This document shows, one piece after another, positions 34,872 to 47,451 of a stretch of 64,000 bases of DNA. The notes beneath the pieces are model-generated. The model was given only the letters and a program-made list of their open reading frames with translations. It ran no database searches and was not told the DNA's origin. Each line of letters opens with the position of its first letter. The stretch's first letter is position 1. The stretch is from the NCBI RefSeq assembly GCF_000003815.2, contig NC_049984.1, positions 7,487,205 to 7,551,204 on the forward strand, written 5' to 3'. The stretch comes from Branchiostoma floridae (taxonomy: Eukaryota > Chordata > Leptocardii > Amphioxiformes > Branchiostomatidae). A program made the translations under genes and the position numbers.

Positions 34872-35812
34872 CCCTCATCCGACCGTATGGGGTCATTTTT
34901 GACCCCAGGCGTATATTTTAATCTGCCATAGCAACATTTTTCATCAGAGAAAAAATTCATTCCATGAATTTGTTTGTATACATGTCTTACAACATCTGCC
35001 AATTTTTCACCGAGTTTTGCCCATTATTGTATAAGCTATACTTGAAAGTTTGTGTCTTGTTCGGTGGGGTCAAAAATGACCCCAGCCAATTATGAATCAT
35101 TAATAACATGAATATCAAGACATTTCAATAAAATAACAAGAATTCCTCATCATTGCTATTACAGCAACAAGTTATAGTTGCTTAGATGAGTAAACACCGA
35201 ATATTTTGAAAGAAATTTAGTATTTTAGTGTAAAACACAGTTTTTCCACATTCTGCATAAATTATGATAATACGCACTAATTGCTTATGCTAATGAAAGT
35301 GAAAATGTTTCAAATTAATTAAAAAACAATATATGGACAGAATGTGCAGAAGGAACCTACAAGAAAGATCTTTGCGGGAAAATAGACAAGAGTTATTGTA
35401 TGTATGTGTTTAGATGGCGGAATATCGTGCATAATTAAGTAATAAATTCGTTACTTTTCACAAATATTGTATTTTTTCTTGTTAAATAACATTATTATGC
35501 TATCAGTATTATTGTATCATCGCAATTATTGTTTAGAAATTGATAAGACAAAACATTGTTTAAGTAAGTTGAGTATAGTAGATTTTCAGAGCAAATGTGG
35601 TTTCTCCTCATTTTCTGCACAAATTATGATAATGAGTAATAACTACTGACACCAAAACTTGTCAAAATACTTTTCATACATTAGTGAAACAGTAAATACG
35701 TAGAAATGACAAAATAAGCCAGCAGAAATATGACTATGAGCAAAACAAAATGGGGTCAAAAATGACCCCATACGGTCAGATTCGTCGTAAAAATGTAACG
35801 GTCGGATGAGGG
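34872..35812. mobile_element. piggyBac-type non-autonomous element, copy 2 (inverted)
   Basis: This is the reverse complement of 13006-13947, very similar throughout by eye, with the same three palindromes at 34888-34907, 35065-35084 and 35751-35770. The right border is a clean TTAA at 35813-35816. The left border reads TTAAAACCCTC, so either two A bases were gained between TTAA and the element or the target site mutated. No transposase. The two inverted copies are about 21 kb apart in one intron and could pair in the primary transcript. Confidence 0.85.
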
Positions 35813-35816
35813 TTAA

Positions 35817-35940
35817 GAGGCTCTGGATGGATTGTGATGATATTTGGTACATAGGTAGGTCTTAAAGGTGAAGGTCAAGTTCAATACGGGCCTTCTATTA
35901 TTGGTCCTTCTCCTTATAAGTGTTGTAAAAAAAGTCAAAT
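35817..35940. repeat. Possible dispersed repeat fragment
   Basis: GATGGATTGTGATGATATTT, a GGTACATAGGTAGG run and AAGGTGAAGGTCAAGTTCAA directly follow the piggyBac-type copy. From memory this wording resembles a sequence repeated many times in lancelet genomes; I cannot confirm it here and no second copy is in the window. Confidence 0.25.
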
Positions 35941-36004
35941 TCTACAGCAAAGCACTGCTATCCTGTCAATTTGAATGAGCCTGCATATTGTTTTGTGTAT
36001 CCTG

Positions 36005-36052
36005 GTAATATGTGATGTCACAAGTTTGTCACTGTAATATGTGATGTCACAA
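36005..36052. repeat. Direct repeat containing CRE-like TGATGTCA
   Basis: GTAATATGTGATGTCACAA occurs at 36005 and at 36034, exactly 29 bp apart. Each copy has TGATGTCA, one base off the CRE octamer. Could be a small tandem duplication or paired bZIP sites. Confidence 0.7.
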
Positions 36053-36377
36053 TGTCTTTAAAGTTTAGTATACCCAATTAGAGGTGAAATGTTTGCAAAG
36101 ATGGTAAATTTTTTGTGTGAGGTGACTTATGTTTCATTCATAATTCATTGCATTTCCAAAGTTCTACCTGCAATTATGTTTGCTTGAGTTGTAGCAGGCT
36201 CACTACTGCCCAGGATGACTTATATATTATTATGTAGATTATTATTGTGTTAAATATTGTTCTGGTTAAAGAAATAACCTTGTACAAACAACTACATGGA
36301 CCCATTCAAATGAAGAAAAACTTTAGACCCAAATAACACTTCCTGTTCCACCTGAATGTTGTTATCATTAGCAGTTA

Positions 36378-36473
36378 CAGGTGAGATAGCTCAACAATGG
36401 ACAGGTGTGTTGTGGTCTGGTCACACCTGACCACAGTGGTACCACCTGGCCCAGGTGCAACAGCACACAGGTG
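36378..36473. promoter_or_regulatory. Dense CAGGTG/CACCTG E-box cluster
   Basis: Six copies of CAGGTG (either strand) start at 36378, 36402, 36424, 36443, 36452 and 36468, within 96 bp. About 0.05 would be expected in random sequence. CAGGTG is bound by E-proteins and by Snail/ZEB factors (family knowledge). TGTGGT and ACCACA RUNX-like cores are also present at 36411 and 36430. CAGGTG appears frequent elsewhere in this window, so the true enrichment is smaller than the random figure. Confidence 0.35.
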
Positions 36474-39400
36474 ACAAGGCTATTGTTCATCTTCAGCCTT
36501 GTGTGCTGATCTGAGCCGGGTCGAACCACTAGCCTGTAGAAAAGGGATTGTCGTCTGGAGCATGAAAATAAATTTAAGTCACTTGTGCAAATAGTGTAGA
36601 CTCTTGTTTTGGCTATATGTAGACAGAGCATGCAGATTGATAGTACAATAGGGATGAAATTGTTCACAATTTATTGGTACAGATACTGGTTATTCTAAAG
36701 TTTAAAGTTTATACCCCTACTGACACAATGGATCAGGCCATCACTGAGCACAACACAACCTAGCATTTTGAAGACAGTCAAAAGGCTGGAGGAGACAAGT
36801 CAGCCTCAGTCACTTCTCGGGAATGATTAAGTAAAGGTAAAACTCTTCTTTTTGCCTTGGATAGCATGAGTCACATTATGGCAAGTTTGATATGTATTTC
36901 TAATACAGGTATCTATATTGCCTTCAAATTCAATAGAAGATCTGTGGTCCTTAGGTTTATTTTCCTGAAATATCTTATGCATTCATAACTGCTGTGATGT
37001 TTTATTTTTGGGATGTTGCAATTTGATGTTGCTATTTGAGTCACTTTCTGACCTTTTGTCTCATTTCGTGTTATTTGGGAAATATATTCCCCCAGCAATG
37101 GCTCAGTGTGTCGGACAATTTGTCACCCGCACAAAATGCGTCAGGGCGCCAGTGGTATCAGAGTAATGTGTCCCCGATGGAACATTAGCAAACGTACCCG
37201 TAATGACTGACAAATTGTGGAGCCCCGACTATGCAGGTCCATTACGTAGTGCAGTCACTGTCATTTGTATGGAATATCAGGACACTTGTCACATCTGTGG
37301 CCATGTTGTGTGAAGGTTGACTTCCAAATCTATCGGAATAGACTCTAGGACAGTGTATCGTATGGCACTATTTTTAAATATCAATCAGGAAGTTTCATCT
37401 TCAGTTGAAAATGTTATGCTGGTGATAATTTAATGTAATAATGCGTGGTGTAGAATTTCTCCAACGATGACAAATATGACATACAAGCACTCTAGTCAAC
37501 AGTTGGTCTTGCATTGTCTTACATGTATTTTTTTATTGTTGTGAGAAGATAAAAATGAACCTGTTGCAGGATAGAGGGTCTCCCCAAGCCAGTAATACCT
37601 TCTACTATTCCTTACCATTATTGACCTTTTGAGCATAGAAGGTAGCATTCATCCAAAAGGAATAATGCTTTGACACATGCTCATTTATATCTGCACATAG
37701 TAATGATACTGTCCACTTCCATTTGTCTCCTATAGCAGGTAGCACGACCTTTTGTTCGCGTGACCTTGGTAGTAGTTGTCCCCAAAGCACCTGGCATTAG
37801 ATTTTATATTGGTGTGTCAGAAGGGAGGGGGGGGGCAGTGGAGCTGAATCAGTAGGGCTGGGGAAGGTCTTGTGGAACACTGTTTCAAATAAGCGAAAAT
37901 TGGTTGGTAGGCAGAACATTTGCTAAACAGGTTTATTTATGCCTATATCATAAATATAATCACATATCACAGAATTACGTTCAACTGTACTGTAGAAATC
38001 GCTGTGATACTACACTATTTAGGAGATGAATCTTTCGACAAATTGATAGGCTTCATTTAATAGTGGGCAACTAGCTACTGTACAATCTTAACATCAGTCA
38101 CTGCTTACAGAATAATATGTAATTGATCACATCGGGCCATTGCCATAAACCTCTTCCCCTGAAATCATATTCGGTTTAAATGTCTACATTGGAGCCAAAC
38201 AGAACATAAGTTGTGATTGAGGAAAAGGCAATACCCAAATCATGTCGGACACACCGGCTGGCGTACTTTCGGATGAGTCACGACCTAGATGCCACGTGAT
38301 GGCGGTAATGGATCGCTTGCAGGTATCTCCAACTTTGTCCATTTGCGGCGGAGGGGCTATCTGCTCATCAAGTCTATTACACACACAGCTCTGACAGCGC
38401 CAGCTGAGCCGTGCATTTAGGGCACGGCAAAGATAATGCCACAGGTTTCATCAACTCATGTCTCACTGATCATGTTAACAGCCAATGGGAATGGTGGGCT
38501 GGATTGGAATAAGTTTAGTTTAACAGATGTCAAAATAATGTCGCAACTGTCACATTGATGAGTGCATTAGAAAATCATATTTCATAATTTTTTTTAACTG
38601 TATTCCAAAGACATTTCTGTTGCAGTGTTTTAAAAGATGCTATAGTATTGACTGCAAAGTTAATACAAAACCTGTAGGAAAAAGAGGATCATTTAAGCTT
38701 AAGTCGGTACCAAATGTTGACATAAAGTGAGATTTTTCCAGCCTTGACTGTGACCCCAAAAAAATGTCTTAATATCAATTGTTACTGTCATGAACCAGCA
38801 ATTTGGTTTGGTATAGCCAAGAGTTCAAGGGTGTTTATGCATTTATACAGAGGAACTTTTACACTGGGAGGGAAGGTTCTTGTTTGCTAACAATAATCGC
38901 CTGCACTGTAACAGTAGACTTGTGTGTCAGCCCAGGTGTACCAGTACAGGTATCAGGTGGGAGTGGTTCTGTAATAGGTGTGATGTTGGAGGTACATGTT
39001 ACTAACAGTCAGGACAGGTGATGATATTAATCAGGGTTCGAAATACACATACTTAACTTGCAATTTGCACATGATTTTTGAGATTATGCATGTAAAATTA
39101 TTCTGAACTTGCAACCTTGCATGTTGAAAATACCTGGCCTATTGGAAAAATACTTGAATTTTGTCTCTTAGACAAAAAGACAAATGGATGTGAGACTTTA
39201 TCCTTTCTTGTTTTTGCCAGTAACTTTCTCTGGTAACTTTACTAGATGTAATGAAATAACCCCTCTCCATCAACGTGCCCCACCAACTCAGGATCTCTCT
39301 TAAAAATCTCTCTCCTGACCACAATGTACTGATGACAGGTAGTACAGATATGAGACAGATATCAGTGAATGGGTGTCTGATAGATATGTCAACGTCCTAC

Positions 39401-39789
39401 ACTGAAACAGAATGCCTTTCTTCTTACCATACACAGAAATAAACTATATATAGATTTCATCTTTTATCTCAATGTTCATCAGCACACTTCTTATGCCCTA
39501 TTATTCATGCCCTATTCATATTCCTATGATAGTCAACATATCTATCCAGGTACCCAGTATTTGTAAAAAGGGTAAAGTTTCATCATGATAACTTGCAGCA
39601 GCATTGGTAATGTACAGTATGATGAAGATGGATTCAAAGCCAGTCTTTGAAAATCAGGAAAATTTTGTAATTAATGGTAATGTTTATGAATGCTGTTGCC
39701 TTTGATAAGAACACCAAGAAAAGTTACACTATTTCCACTTACCAATACTGAATGAATCAAAAGCAGGAAAAAAAGGACACCTGTTAGCT
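36474..39789. other. Intron stretch, nothing named
   Basis: A loose fold-back lies at about 37100-37225 (GGACAATTTGTCA and TGACAAATTGTGG). A CAGGGTTCGAAATAC start at 39033 looks like a hAT-type end, but no partner end was found. No exon recognised. Confidence 0.3.
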
Positions 39790-40003
39790 TAGCCTCGTTC
39801 GCAGACTTCTAGCAGTGCCAGTAGATTTTATTTTATGGAAGGAGCGCAGGCTTTGGCAGATTTTTAGCATTGGCTAAGTTACCATAATGTCCTGAAACTC
39901 CCCCTCCCAACATCAGAGAACCCTAGCCAATATTGAAAATTCAAATCAGCACTGCCCCCATAAAATACAAGCCAGTGCTTGTAGATGTCTGTGAAGGAGG
40001 CTA
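39790..40003. mobile_element. Long-terminal-inverted-repeat MITE
   Basis: The left end TAGCCTCGTTCGCAGACTTC and the reverse complement of the right end TAGCCTCCTTCACAGACATC agree at 17 of 20 positions. The similarity continues inward over about 50 bp to an ATTTTATGG-like block on each side. Total 214 bp, so most of the element is arm. No coding capacity; superfamily not decided because no target duplication is clear. Confidence 0.65.
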
Positions 40004-40304
40004 CTCATGGCTTATACATCTACATGTATGTGGCCCTTATCGTTTTTTATATTTGTGGTTTTTCACCGTCAAATTTTGAGCCGTATCTGTCAGATAATCT
40101 CCTGTGAATGATCACCTGTGGTTTTTACCCAGGTGTGCGTGATTGCATGGCAGGTGCACAGTCAAAGGCAATAACATCGCTATCGCTCCCAGGAGAAATA
40201 ATTCCGCTAATGTGACTTTCCCATATACAGCAATCATTTAAACATGAAGTTGTATGGTTTCTTGCATCGCATACTTTCGTTATCATGGTGTTTAAAAGTT
40301 GATA

Positions 40305-40573
40305 TCTGGAAAAGCTTTGGGACTGTTGTGTTGTCACATTTTGAATTTTGTAAAATTACTTTGTAGTCTTATTTCCTGTTGATATTCAAGTATGTGGACG
40401 AACATTTCCCATTGTTGACCACCATACCAACAAAGTGCTGTTATGACTTTTGTTGAATGGGAAATCTGGAAAAGCTTGGGGTATTTGGCATTATGACTTT
40501 CTATTTTGTAAACTTACTATCCATATTAACAATCGGATAGATTAAGATTTCTCATCGTTGACCAACATACATA
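40305..40573. repeat. Diverged tandem duplication, period about 143-160 bp
   Basis: TCTGGAAAAGCTTTGGG at 40305 matches TCTGGAAAAGCTTGGGG at 40465. Further shared blocks are a TTTTGTAAA-TTACT stretch and CCCATTGTTGACCA versus CTCATCGTTGACCA at 40409 and 40552. Copies are well diverged with indels. Confidence 0.6.
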
Positions 40574-41019
40574 CTGTATAGCTGGCAATTCTGAACTATG
40601 TCAAAAAGTGGGCTTTCCTTTCTAAGCTTTCCCACTTTTTTATTGAGCCACCCTACCGTGATGCATGTACGAGAGATATCTGCGTCATAAAATATCACCC
40701 ATATGTCGCACAGTTTCCTCCTCATTTCATAACTTCTCCACTGGTGTTGATGAAGTCGCTGCTGCAGGTGTGCAGACAGTCCTCCTAGGTAGGGATGCAA
40801 TTTGGTAAAGTGTCATTATGTTGCTGAGGGAGGCTGTGCCGTCTGACGTGCCCCCATCTCGGCGGACCCTGCTGTATGATGAACCACCTGCCTCCCTCCC
40901 TGTCAGCCTCTGTCTCTGTCAGGGCACTGCTGGTAATCAGATCACACCGTGTGAGTCACAGTCTGGTCTTCTGTGAGAAAGGAGTAGAAACAGGCAGAAA
41001 CAATATATACAAATATCCT
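40574..41019. other. Intron stretch, nothing recognised
   Basis: No gene or named repeat seen. Confidence 0.3.
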
Positions 41020-41105
41020 GACTCGCGGTATCCGAACCTGCGCCGATCCCAGGCCGCCAGCTGACAAACCGAACTCAGACACCATACCGTTCGGCCAAAA
41101 GGCTT
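41020..41105 (-). repeat. tRNA-like unit (degenerate tRNA pseudogene or SINE head)
   Basis: On the minus strand TGGCCGAACGGTATGG (41082-41097) resembles an internal pol III A box, and GGTTCGGATACC (41027-41038) resembles a B box with one extra base. Between them CTGA...TCAG could form an anticodon stem and a GC-rich stretch could be a long variable arm, which suggests a Leu/Ser-type origin. The T arm does not pair cleanly, so this is not a functional tRNA. No A-rich tail is seen next to it. Confidence 0.35.
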
Positions 41106-43589
41106 AAAGCCATTTGGCATGGTCAGTTTAGCAGTCCTTGAACGTCACTGTTACACTTCTCTCAACATAAGGTCATAACATGTGAGGGTTTTCCTTAGTG
41201 GAGACGACTTTTCCCCTTTAACATTCAGATAGATTCTTATATATACCACTTGTACGTGATCAGCTGGAATCGTAGGACGAGACATCAGTTATAGCTTCAC
41301 AGGTGGCTGCTGGATATTTTGGAATGACCTTATGGGCTAATAGGTCAAAGGTTAGAATAGAGTCAGCTTCAGATTTAGAATGATACACATTTTTCTGTCT
41401 TAGTGATGTTCAAAGAAAAAAGACATAGGAAAGCCGACAGTATGGTTTGAACCCATCTTTATCATATATACCAGGTCCTATGTAAAATATCTATATATGG
41501 GAACAACTGATGATAAACCAGGTAGTGAGTGTGATGTGAGTGTGTGATACCTCTGTAGCTCTGTAGCACAGAGAACTCCATATCCAATTTTCTTTCTGTG
41601 GTATCCTCCATTGGATCTACCTTTCTCTTTTTGTCTTTGCCACATTCCTTTAAAAATCAACAAAAATTAACAAAAAATAAGTTCTATCAGTTTTATAGGT
41701 TTTGCCTAGAAATTCATGCCAGCTTGTCATTAGATCTCAGTGAGTCCAGCACCATCCATACTTGTCATCTACCTTTATGGGTCCATTGACTCTATTGGAC
41801 ATTGTTGATGTTGATCCCATGTAGCCTATTCTTTGGGGTGTTAGCCAATTTTCTACCCGAGGAAACTCAGGAGGTCAGCTTGTCCGTACTGAAATAAGGT
41901 CACCAAAAATGGTAAACCTGTACTGTCGGAAAGAAAATTGGAATCAGTGATTGGCCGATTTGTGTCCATTTTCATGTCAGTCCTGACGACTATCGCGGCC
42001 TTACCGCAGTGATTCTGGAGTGTTTCTATCTACCTCTATCTTGATAAGGGAATGTGTAAAACTGCCAACAAAAATGGCCACCAATTTTCCACTTGGATAG
42101 ACTCTGTGTTCCTTTAAGTGGCACAAATGTGAAAAGTACAGTCTGTAGCTGGTCGTTGCAGTTCTATACAAAACTTGAGATAGCTTGAGAAATGGGGCAT
42201 TTATGGTCTGGTGATTTCACTGATTTGTGAATGACGTTTTTCCATTGATTCTGTATTTGCAAGGTATATTTCAGCATATATCATCGATGTGAAAAGGTAT
42301 TCCTTGTTAGTAAACTATTCTTGTCTTCACCTTACATACAGTTGGTCAACAAAAGAGTTTCTAATTTATTCATGATATAAAATTGAAAACATCATATCAG
42401 CAATCCCAAATATACAATGTAGGATACCGCTACTTGTAAAAAATAAATTTATACTCGATCCCTTGCCATACCAATTCCTTTGACAGGTGCGAAGTATAGG
42501 CCCAATTTTCTAGGTGAGAGGATTTTTATGTTGTAGATGAGTGTTTTCAATGATGACCTTTGGCTTACATGGATGTGAATAAAATCATGTGATTGTGACA
42601 GGAACCGCCACCTGTTCTCTAAGTCTAACATTTACCCTAGGAGAGGGAATGGGGTATCTAATTCAAAGTATGAGCTGTATCCTTTAAAACTGCAGAACTT
42701 CCTTCTTACTACCAAACAAGGGTTAAGTGTCAAGAGCTCTGGCAAGATTTGGAGGGGTTCTGATGTTTGCGTGGGATGGCAAAGGCAACTTGTATCACAA
42801 GGCTGCATCGTCCTGCAGTTCTAGGGAAAGTTGATAGCTGGCATCACTATTTTTTCTTGGGGGACGTCTTTGTCTTCGGAATGTGACCTGGGCTTCAAAA
42901 GATGTTGCAGGGGTGAAAAGGTTCAAGTTTCATATGGAAATAGTTTAGACGGATATTGATCTTTTTACGTTTGGATTTTCGTTCCTCAATGCCGTGTTCT
43001 TCCTTGTGGGCTTGCACAGGTGTTATCTAATTTCACAGATGGCCAAGTTTAATTACAGGTTGTTAAGAGGTCACAGAATGACCTTACAGTTGGTCATACA
43101 GGGTGTTAACAATGAAATATTGAGCTGCTGCCGAGTTCTGTGACTGAAAAACCAACAGGCACAGGTTGGGTCCGATTTCTCTCACCAGGGCAAATACATA
43201 GTCTCTACCAGACTCACTGCGATGGCTGTTATAGGGAGAATAATTTGTCAGGGGATTTTTTTCTGCCAGAGGGTTTGGCCAGATGCATACTAACCTTAGC
43301 ATGGACTGAATCCCCCAGACCGTTTCATGATTATTTTTTATTTTTTGCTGAATTCTGCCAAACCCCTAGGAAGGCCTGGAGGAGGCTATCAGATACTGCA
43401 GGTAGCTAATTCATGAGTTTTGAGGGTATTCAGATCCACAATTGGCCGATAAACATCATGTATGTTGCAGGCACTCTCCCTGCAGACATGTTTATTTCAT
43501 GATGAAAATATCCATCCAAAAATAAAATGAAATGAAAGAATGAAATACTCCATATTATATAGGATGTTTTCAATTTCGCAGACAAGCCT
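41106..43589. other. Intron stretch, nothing recognised
   Basis: AGGTCAAAGGTTA at 41342 is a direct repeat with one-base spacing (DR1) of nuclear-receptor half sites. It is a single short motif without support. Confidence 0.3.
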
Positions 43590-43690
43590 TTGCTTTGGGC
43601 CCCCTAGCGGCTTGCTAAGGTACTGCAGTGGAACTTCAAGTTTTGATATCTTGTGTTTTGGACATGCTGTGTTCGTGATTTTGACTTTGC
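43590..43690. repeat. Dispersed repeat fragment sharing blocks with 24255-24385
   Basis: GGGCCCCCTAGCGG, TACTGCAGTGGAAC, GTTTTGATATCTTG and TTGGACATGCTGTG appear in an order circularly permuted relative to the other fragment. Probably a piece of a once-tandem unit. No coding capacity. Confidence 0.45.
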
Positions 43691-46600
43691 TAACTTCTAC
43701 ATTGAATGCATATAGCTTTTCTAGTACATTTTTGTATTCTGTTTTTCCAAAACTTTGTGTGCATTTGGGTACAAAGCTCTGAGATTTAAGAAAAAAGGTG
43801 AAAGGATTTGATTGCATAGATTTTCAAAAGAAAGATGAGAAGCTTGGAGTTTAGTTTTCAAACACTTTAACCAGCAACTGCACTACATGTATTTCCACCA
43901 TGTTAAGGGGCAATGCCCATTGTTGTTTGAGCAGGGCCACAGGTGCAGGTACCTGTGATATGCTGGCTACCAGGAAAGTGGAAGTGTTGTTGTGGCCTCA
44001 GGCAAGTTTCACCATAGGGATACTAATAATCCCCTGGTGTATATCCCATCAGCCTGTAACACCCTAGCAGGTGGAAAAGTCAGTAATTATTGTAACAAGG
44101 CTTAACACTACCTCTACCACGCTCTTTCGGGCTGTACCAGGATTCACAGTGGATGTGAGCGAAATGTCACGGATTTCACCTTTTCACAGCGCAGTTTCTT
44201 TGGACAGGACCAAAGTGATGATGTTGCTTGGTGAGGAGAAGTCTTAGCCGCAGGCGGCCAGACTCGTGATAATCTGTAGCTCCGAGTTCATCCTGCTTTT
44301 CCTGATGGTGTAAACATGGGAGGATATAAAGGCTACAGTGTTAGCCAGACATATCACCTGACCTTTCTGAGAAACGAGCTGTAATACTACACCATCCCAC
44401 TGGAAGATTTGGAAAGTTTTGCAATGTTGTAAAGTGTGGTGAAGTTTACTTTTATAGTAGTGTTATAAAAATGTGGCAAGTGCGCGAAATTTTAAACTGG
44501 ACGGTATCAAATATATGTTGACTAAATGAACGAATCAAATAAATTGATCAAGATAGAAAATGTAGATATCTTTTATGAAAGTGCCTTTTTTTGCAACAAA
44601 TCAGAACAGTTCTGAATACCTGCATGAAGATCAAAATAAGACAGTGTAAAAAAAGGAATATATATAGCTACCTCATTTGAAAACTGCTTTTAAGACACAG
44701 CAGACTAAGAATGTAGCGATTCTCTATAGAACCGCTATCTCAATCTTTCTGCTTCCTTGCGTGGTTAGCAATTGAAAAGATTGAACCAGCAGTTACAACA
44801 GAGGATGGTAGAGAAAGACTGAAGATCAGATAGAGCAGATGTTTTAGACGAATCAGCAACTATGATATGTAAATCCCTGTAAAACCAACAGGTTTATAGC
44901 CTGTGGCTGTATGCCAACATGACTACCTGGGGGGTCCGGTCGCCCCTGTCCGTTCTCATTACACAGTTTTGAGTAACAAGAAAATGAAGCGAAGACACGC
45001 TGAGCTCCAGACCACATGATTTTCTGCCCTCCAGGCCCTCTCTGCAGTGCAGGTGTGATCAGTATGATTAAATCAGTGCATAATGAGGGATCATATGGCC
45101 CTCTGTGGTGGCTATTAATGTACAGCCACTCTCAGATCAAATCAGCAGCAGCTAAGTATCTCCTCGGGCAACTTGGACTCTTTCATCAGCTGATTTTAAA
45201 GACTAAAAATAGAAACCAATATCTTGCGTTTTTGAAGCATAGAAACCAGTGGTACCGTTACTATCTATAGCATTACATCATAATAGTTTTCTGTATCATA
45301 ATACGTTGTATTTTACTTTGTCTGTGATGTAGAGATATGATCTGTAGGGATTAACAGTTGCTGGACATGGACAATCCCCCAATACAGGTGTTGTCTGCAC
45401 CTTACTATTGAATGGACAATTTATAGAGCGCCCTATAACAGGTCATTGTTGCTGCAGGGTGTATGTACTGTTAATCTGAAGTACTGTTAACCTGCTTGTT
45501 TCTGTGTTTTGGACAGTCTCAACAAATAGCAGCAGTAGATTTTTGGTTTATAACAATTGGATGCATTCTTCCCTGAAACAGTATGGATGGTTACAGACAG
45601 AAAACAACAGTATCCCCATCTGAGGTCTGAGAAATCCCAGCTTTGTGTACAGTTTTGTTTATTTAATAGACAAGGAGACACAGATGTCTTACATAAATGT
45701 GACTACAGCACTTCGATTTTTTCAAGATGGACAGATGCCTACTACACTTTGTACTTTGATTTTTCTCGCAAAAAAAGTCAGCCTCACAGACAGAATACGT
45801 ACGCTTTAGCAAGGAAGTTTCTATCTAGTATCAGGTTAATGAAACTTCATTGGTTTTAATGATATGTTTCATTATTGTATGTTTGGAAAAACATGTTGAA
45901 TTAGAAATGAATTTTATTATCGAAAGACTGATTTCTGTGAATTATATTAGCCACAAAGACCTCAAAGTCAAAGCTAACATTGATCAAACAGAGTAAATTT
46001 TCGCTCAAAAGTCGAAGCATCGAAACTGGAGAAATGATTCAGTAAACTGACTTCTTGTATGCAAATGTATTTCAACTGTGATAATAGAAAGTTCTGGACC
46101 AAATTATAGGTTACTCCACACATGCCACATGCTGCAGGCAGACACCAAGCATTAACACCTCTAATCACCCATTCTCTTCTCACACATCTGCCCATCCTGT
46201 CTGCTCAAGTTTTCACACCTTCCCTCTCTCTCTATTCTCACCTGGTGGACCAGGTAGAATAAGTATTGGGTGTGGTCACCACACCTTTTGTTGTAGCCAT
46301 GGCAACAGGGGCTAGACATTTCTTCCAGCAGCTGTGTTTGGTAGGGATAGCCTAACCACAGAACATCTGGTGGAGAGGGGGAAACTGGGAGGGTCCAGCC
46401 AATTTTGGAGGCCAGGTGTTTGACGGCTCCAACCCATGTTTATCCCAGTGGTTTTCTGCACCTCCTAAAGAGCTTGCCCACAGTGTGGAACGCATGCTAG
46501 CTCCAGAACAGTACATGAAACCACCCGGTCCTCATTCAGGGTTTACCAAGCTGAAAACATCTGTTTGTTGTGTTGTGAGAAAGAGATCGGAGTCTGGAAG

Positions 46601-47439
46601 GAGTAGCATTTGGGAAGCCGTGGGCTGCAGTGTTCTAACGTGCACTTATCCCAGCTTGCCGTCGCACCTCGCCATTCCCCCATAGGAGTCACTGATATAC
46701 ATAACAGTTGGTACGGGGACGAACAAAGGAAGAAAGTTCCTTTTCATGCACTTTCTCCTCTGTTTTTCTTGCCATCTGTTGTACTTACTTGGTAGGAGAC
46801 AGGAAGAAATGTCAGGAGGTCTCTTCTGCTGTTCCATTTCCCTCTTACACCATTTACAATTATCACATGTGTATACTAACAGGTTCTAGTAGGCATTGGT
46901 TTGGTCACAAGAAGTCTAAAAATGTCATGATCCCAACTTTTTTATTATATCATAAATCAACATTTTTCAGGTGTTCTCTTCTATATGATAGTGTGTGGCA
47001 AGTACTTAGTATTATATTGATAATATCATTTATTTGGATGGTAATCTAGAGTTCATCATCTAGTATGAATGCCAGAACTGACCACCATTGTACCTCTATT
47101 TGTCTGAGTAGCCCAGGGACTTGACCTGGACAAAGGCTACTAATCTGAACATGTGCAAATGCTGTCCACTTCACAATGAACATGTTAGGACCTTTTCTTG
47201 TTTTAGTGCCATATTGTTGGACATACAGTCATCAGAGTTTCAGTCATGAGGTTTTCCTCTACTCCCTATAATACACAGCAAAAGCCAGGCATTGAGCTGT
47301 TCTGTAGGTTTATATCCTGGAGGGTACCTGCCCAGTTTTATTGTCCCTTCTGTTGAGCTAATCTGCAGCACATGTGTGTAATGCAGTAGCACCTCTATGC
47401 TGACACCAGCCTCATTCATCAGCCAGCTGAGACCCTGAC
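43691..47439. other. Intron stretch, nothing recognised
   Basis: No element with matching ends, no array and no exon-like sequence found. Confidence 0.3.
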
Positions 47440-47451
47440 ACCCCCCCCCCC
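47440..47451. repeat. Poly-C run
   Basis: A homopolymer of about 12 C. Sequencing and assembly errors are common in such runs. Confidence 0.85.

Noticed and set aside
36500-36525. GGTTCGACCCG on the minus strand, a B-box-like sequence
   Set aside because: No A box at the proper distance and no cloverleaf; unlike 41020-41105.
39033-39050. CAGGGTTCGAAATAC, resembling a hAT terminal sequence
   Set aside because: No partner end or target duplication was found within several hundred bases.
41342-41354. AGGTCAAAGGTTA, a DR1 nuclear-receptor site
   Set aside because: A single short motif in 64 kb is expected by chance and nothing around it supports function.
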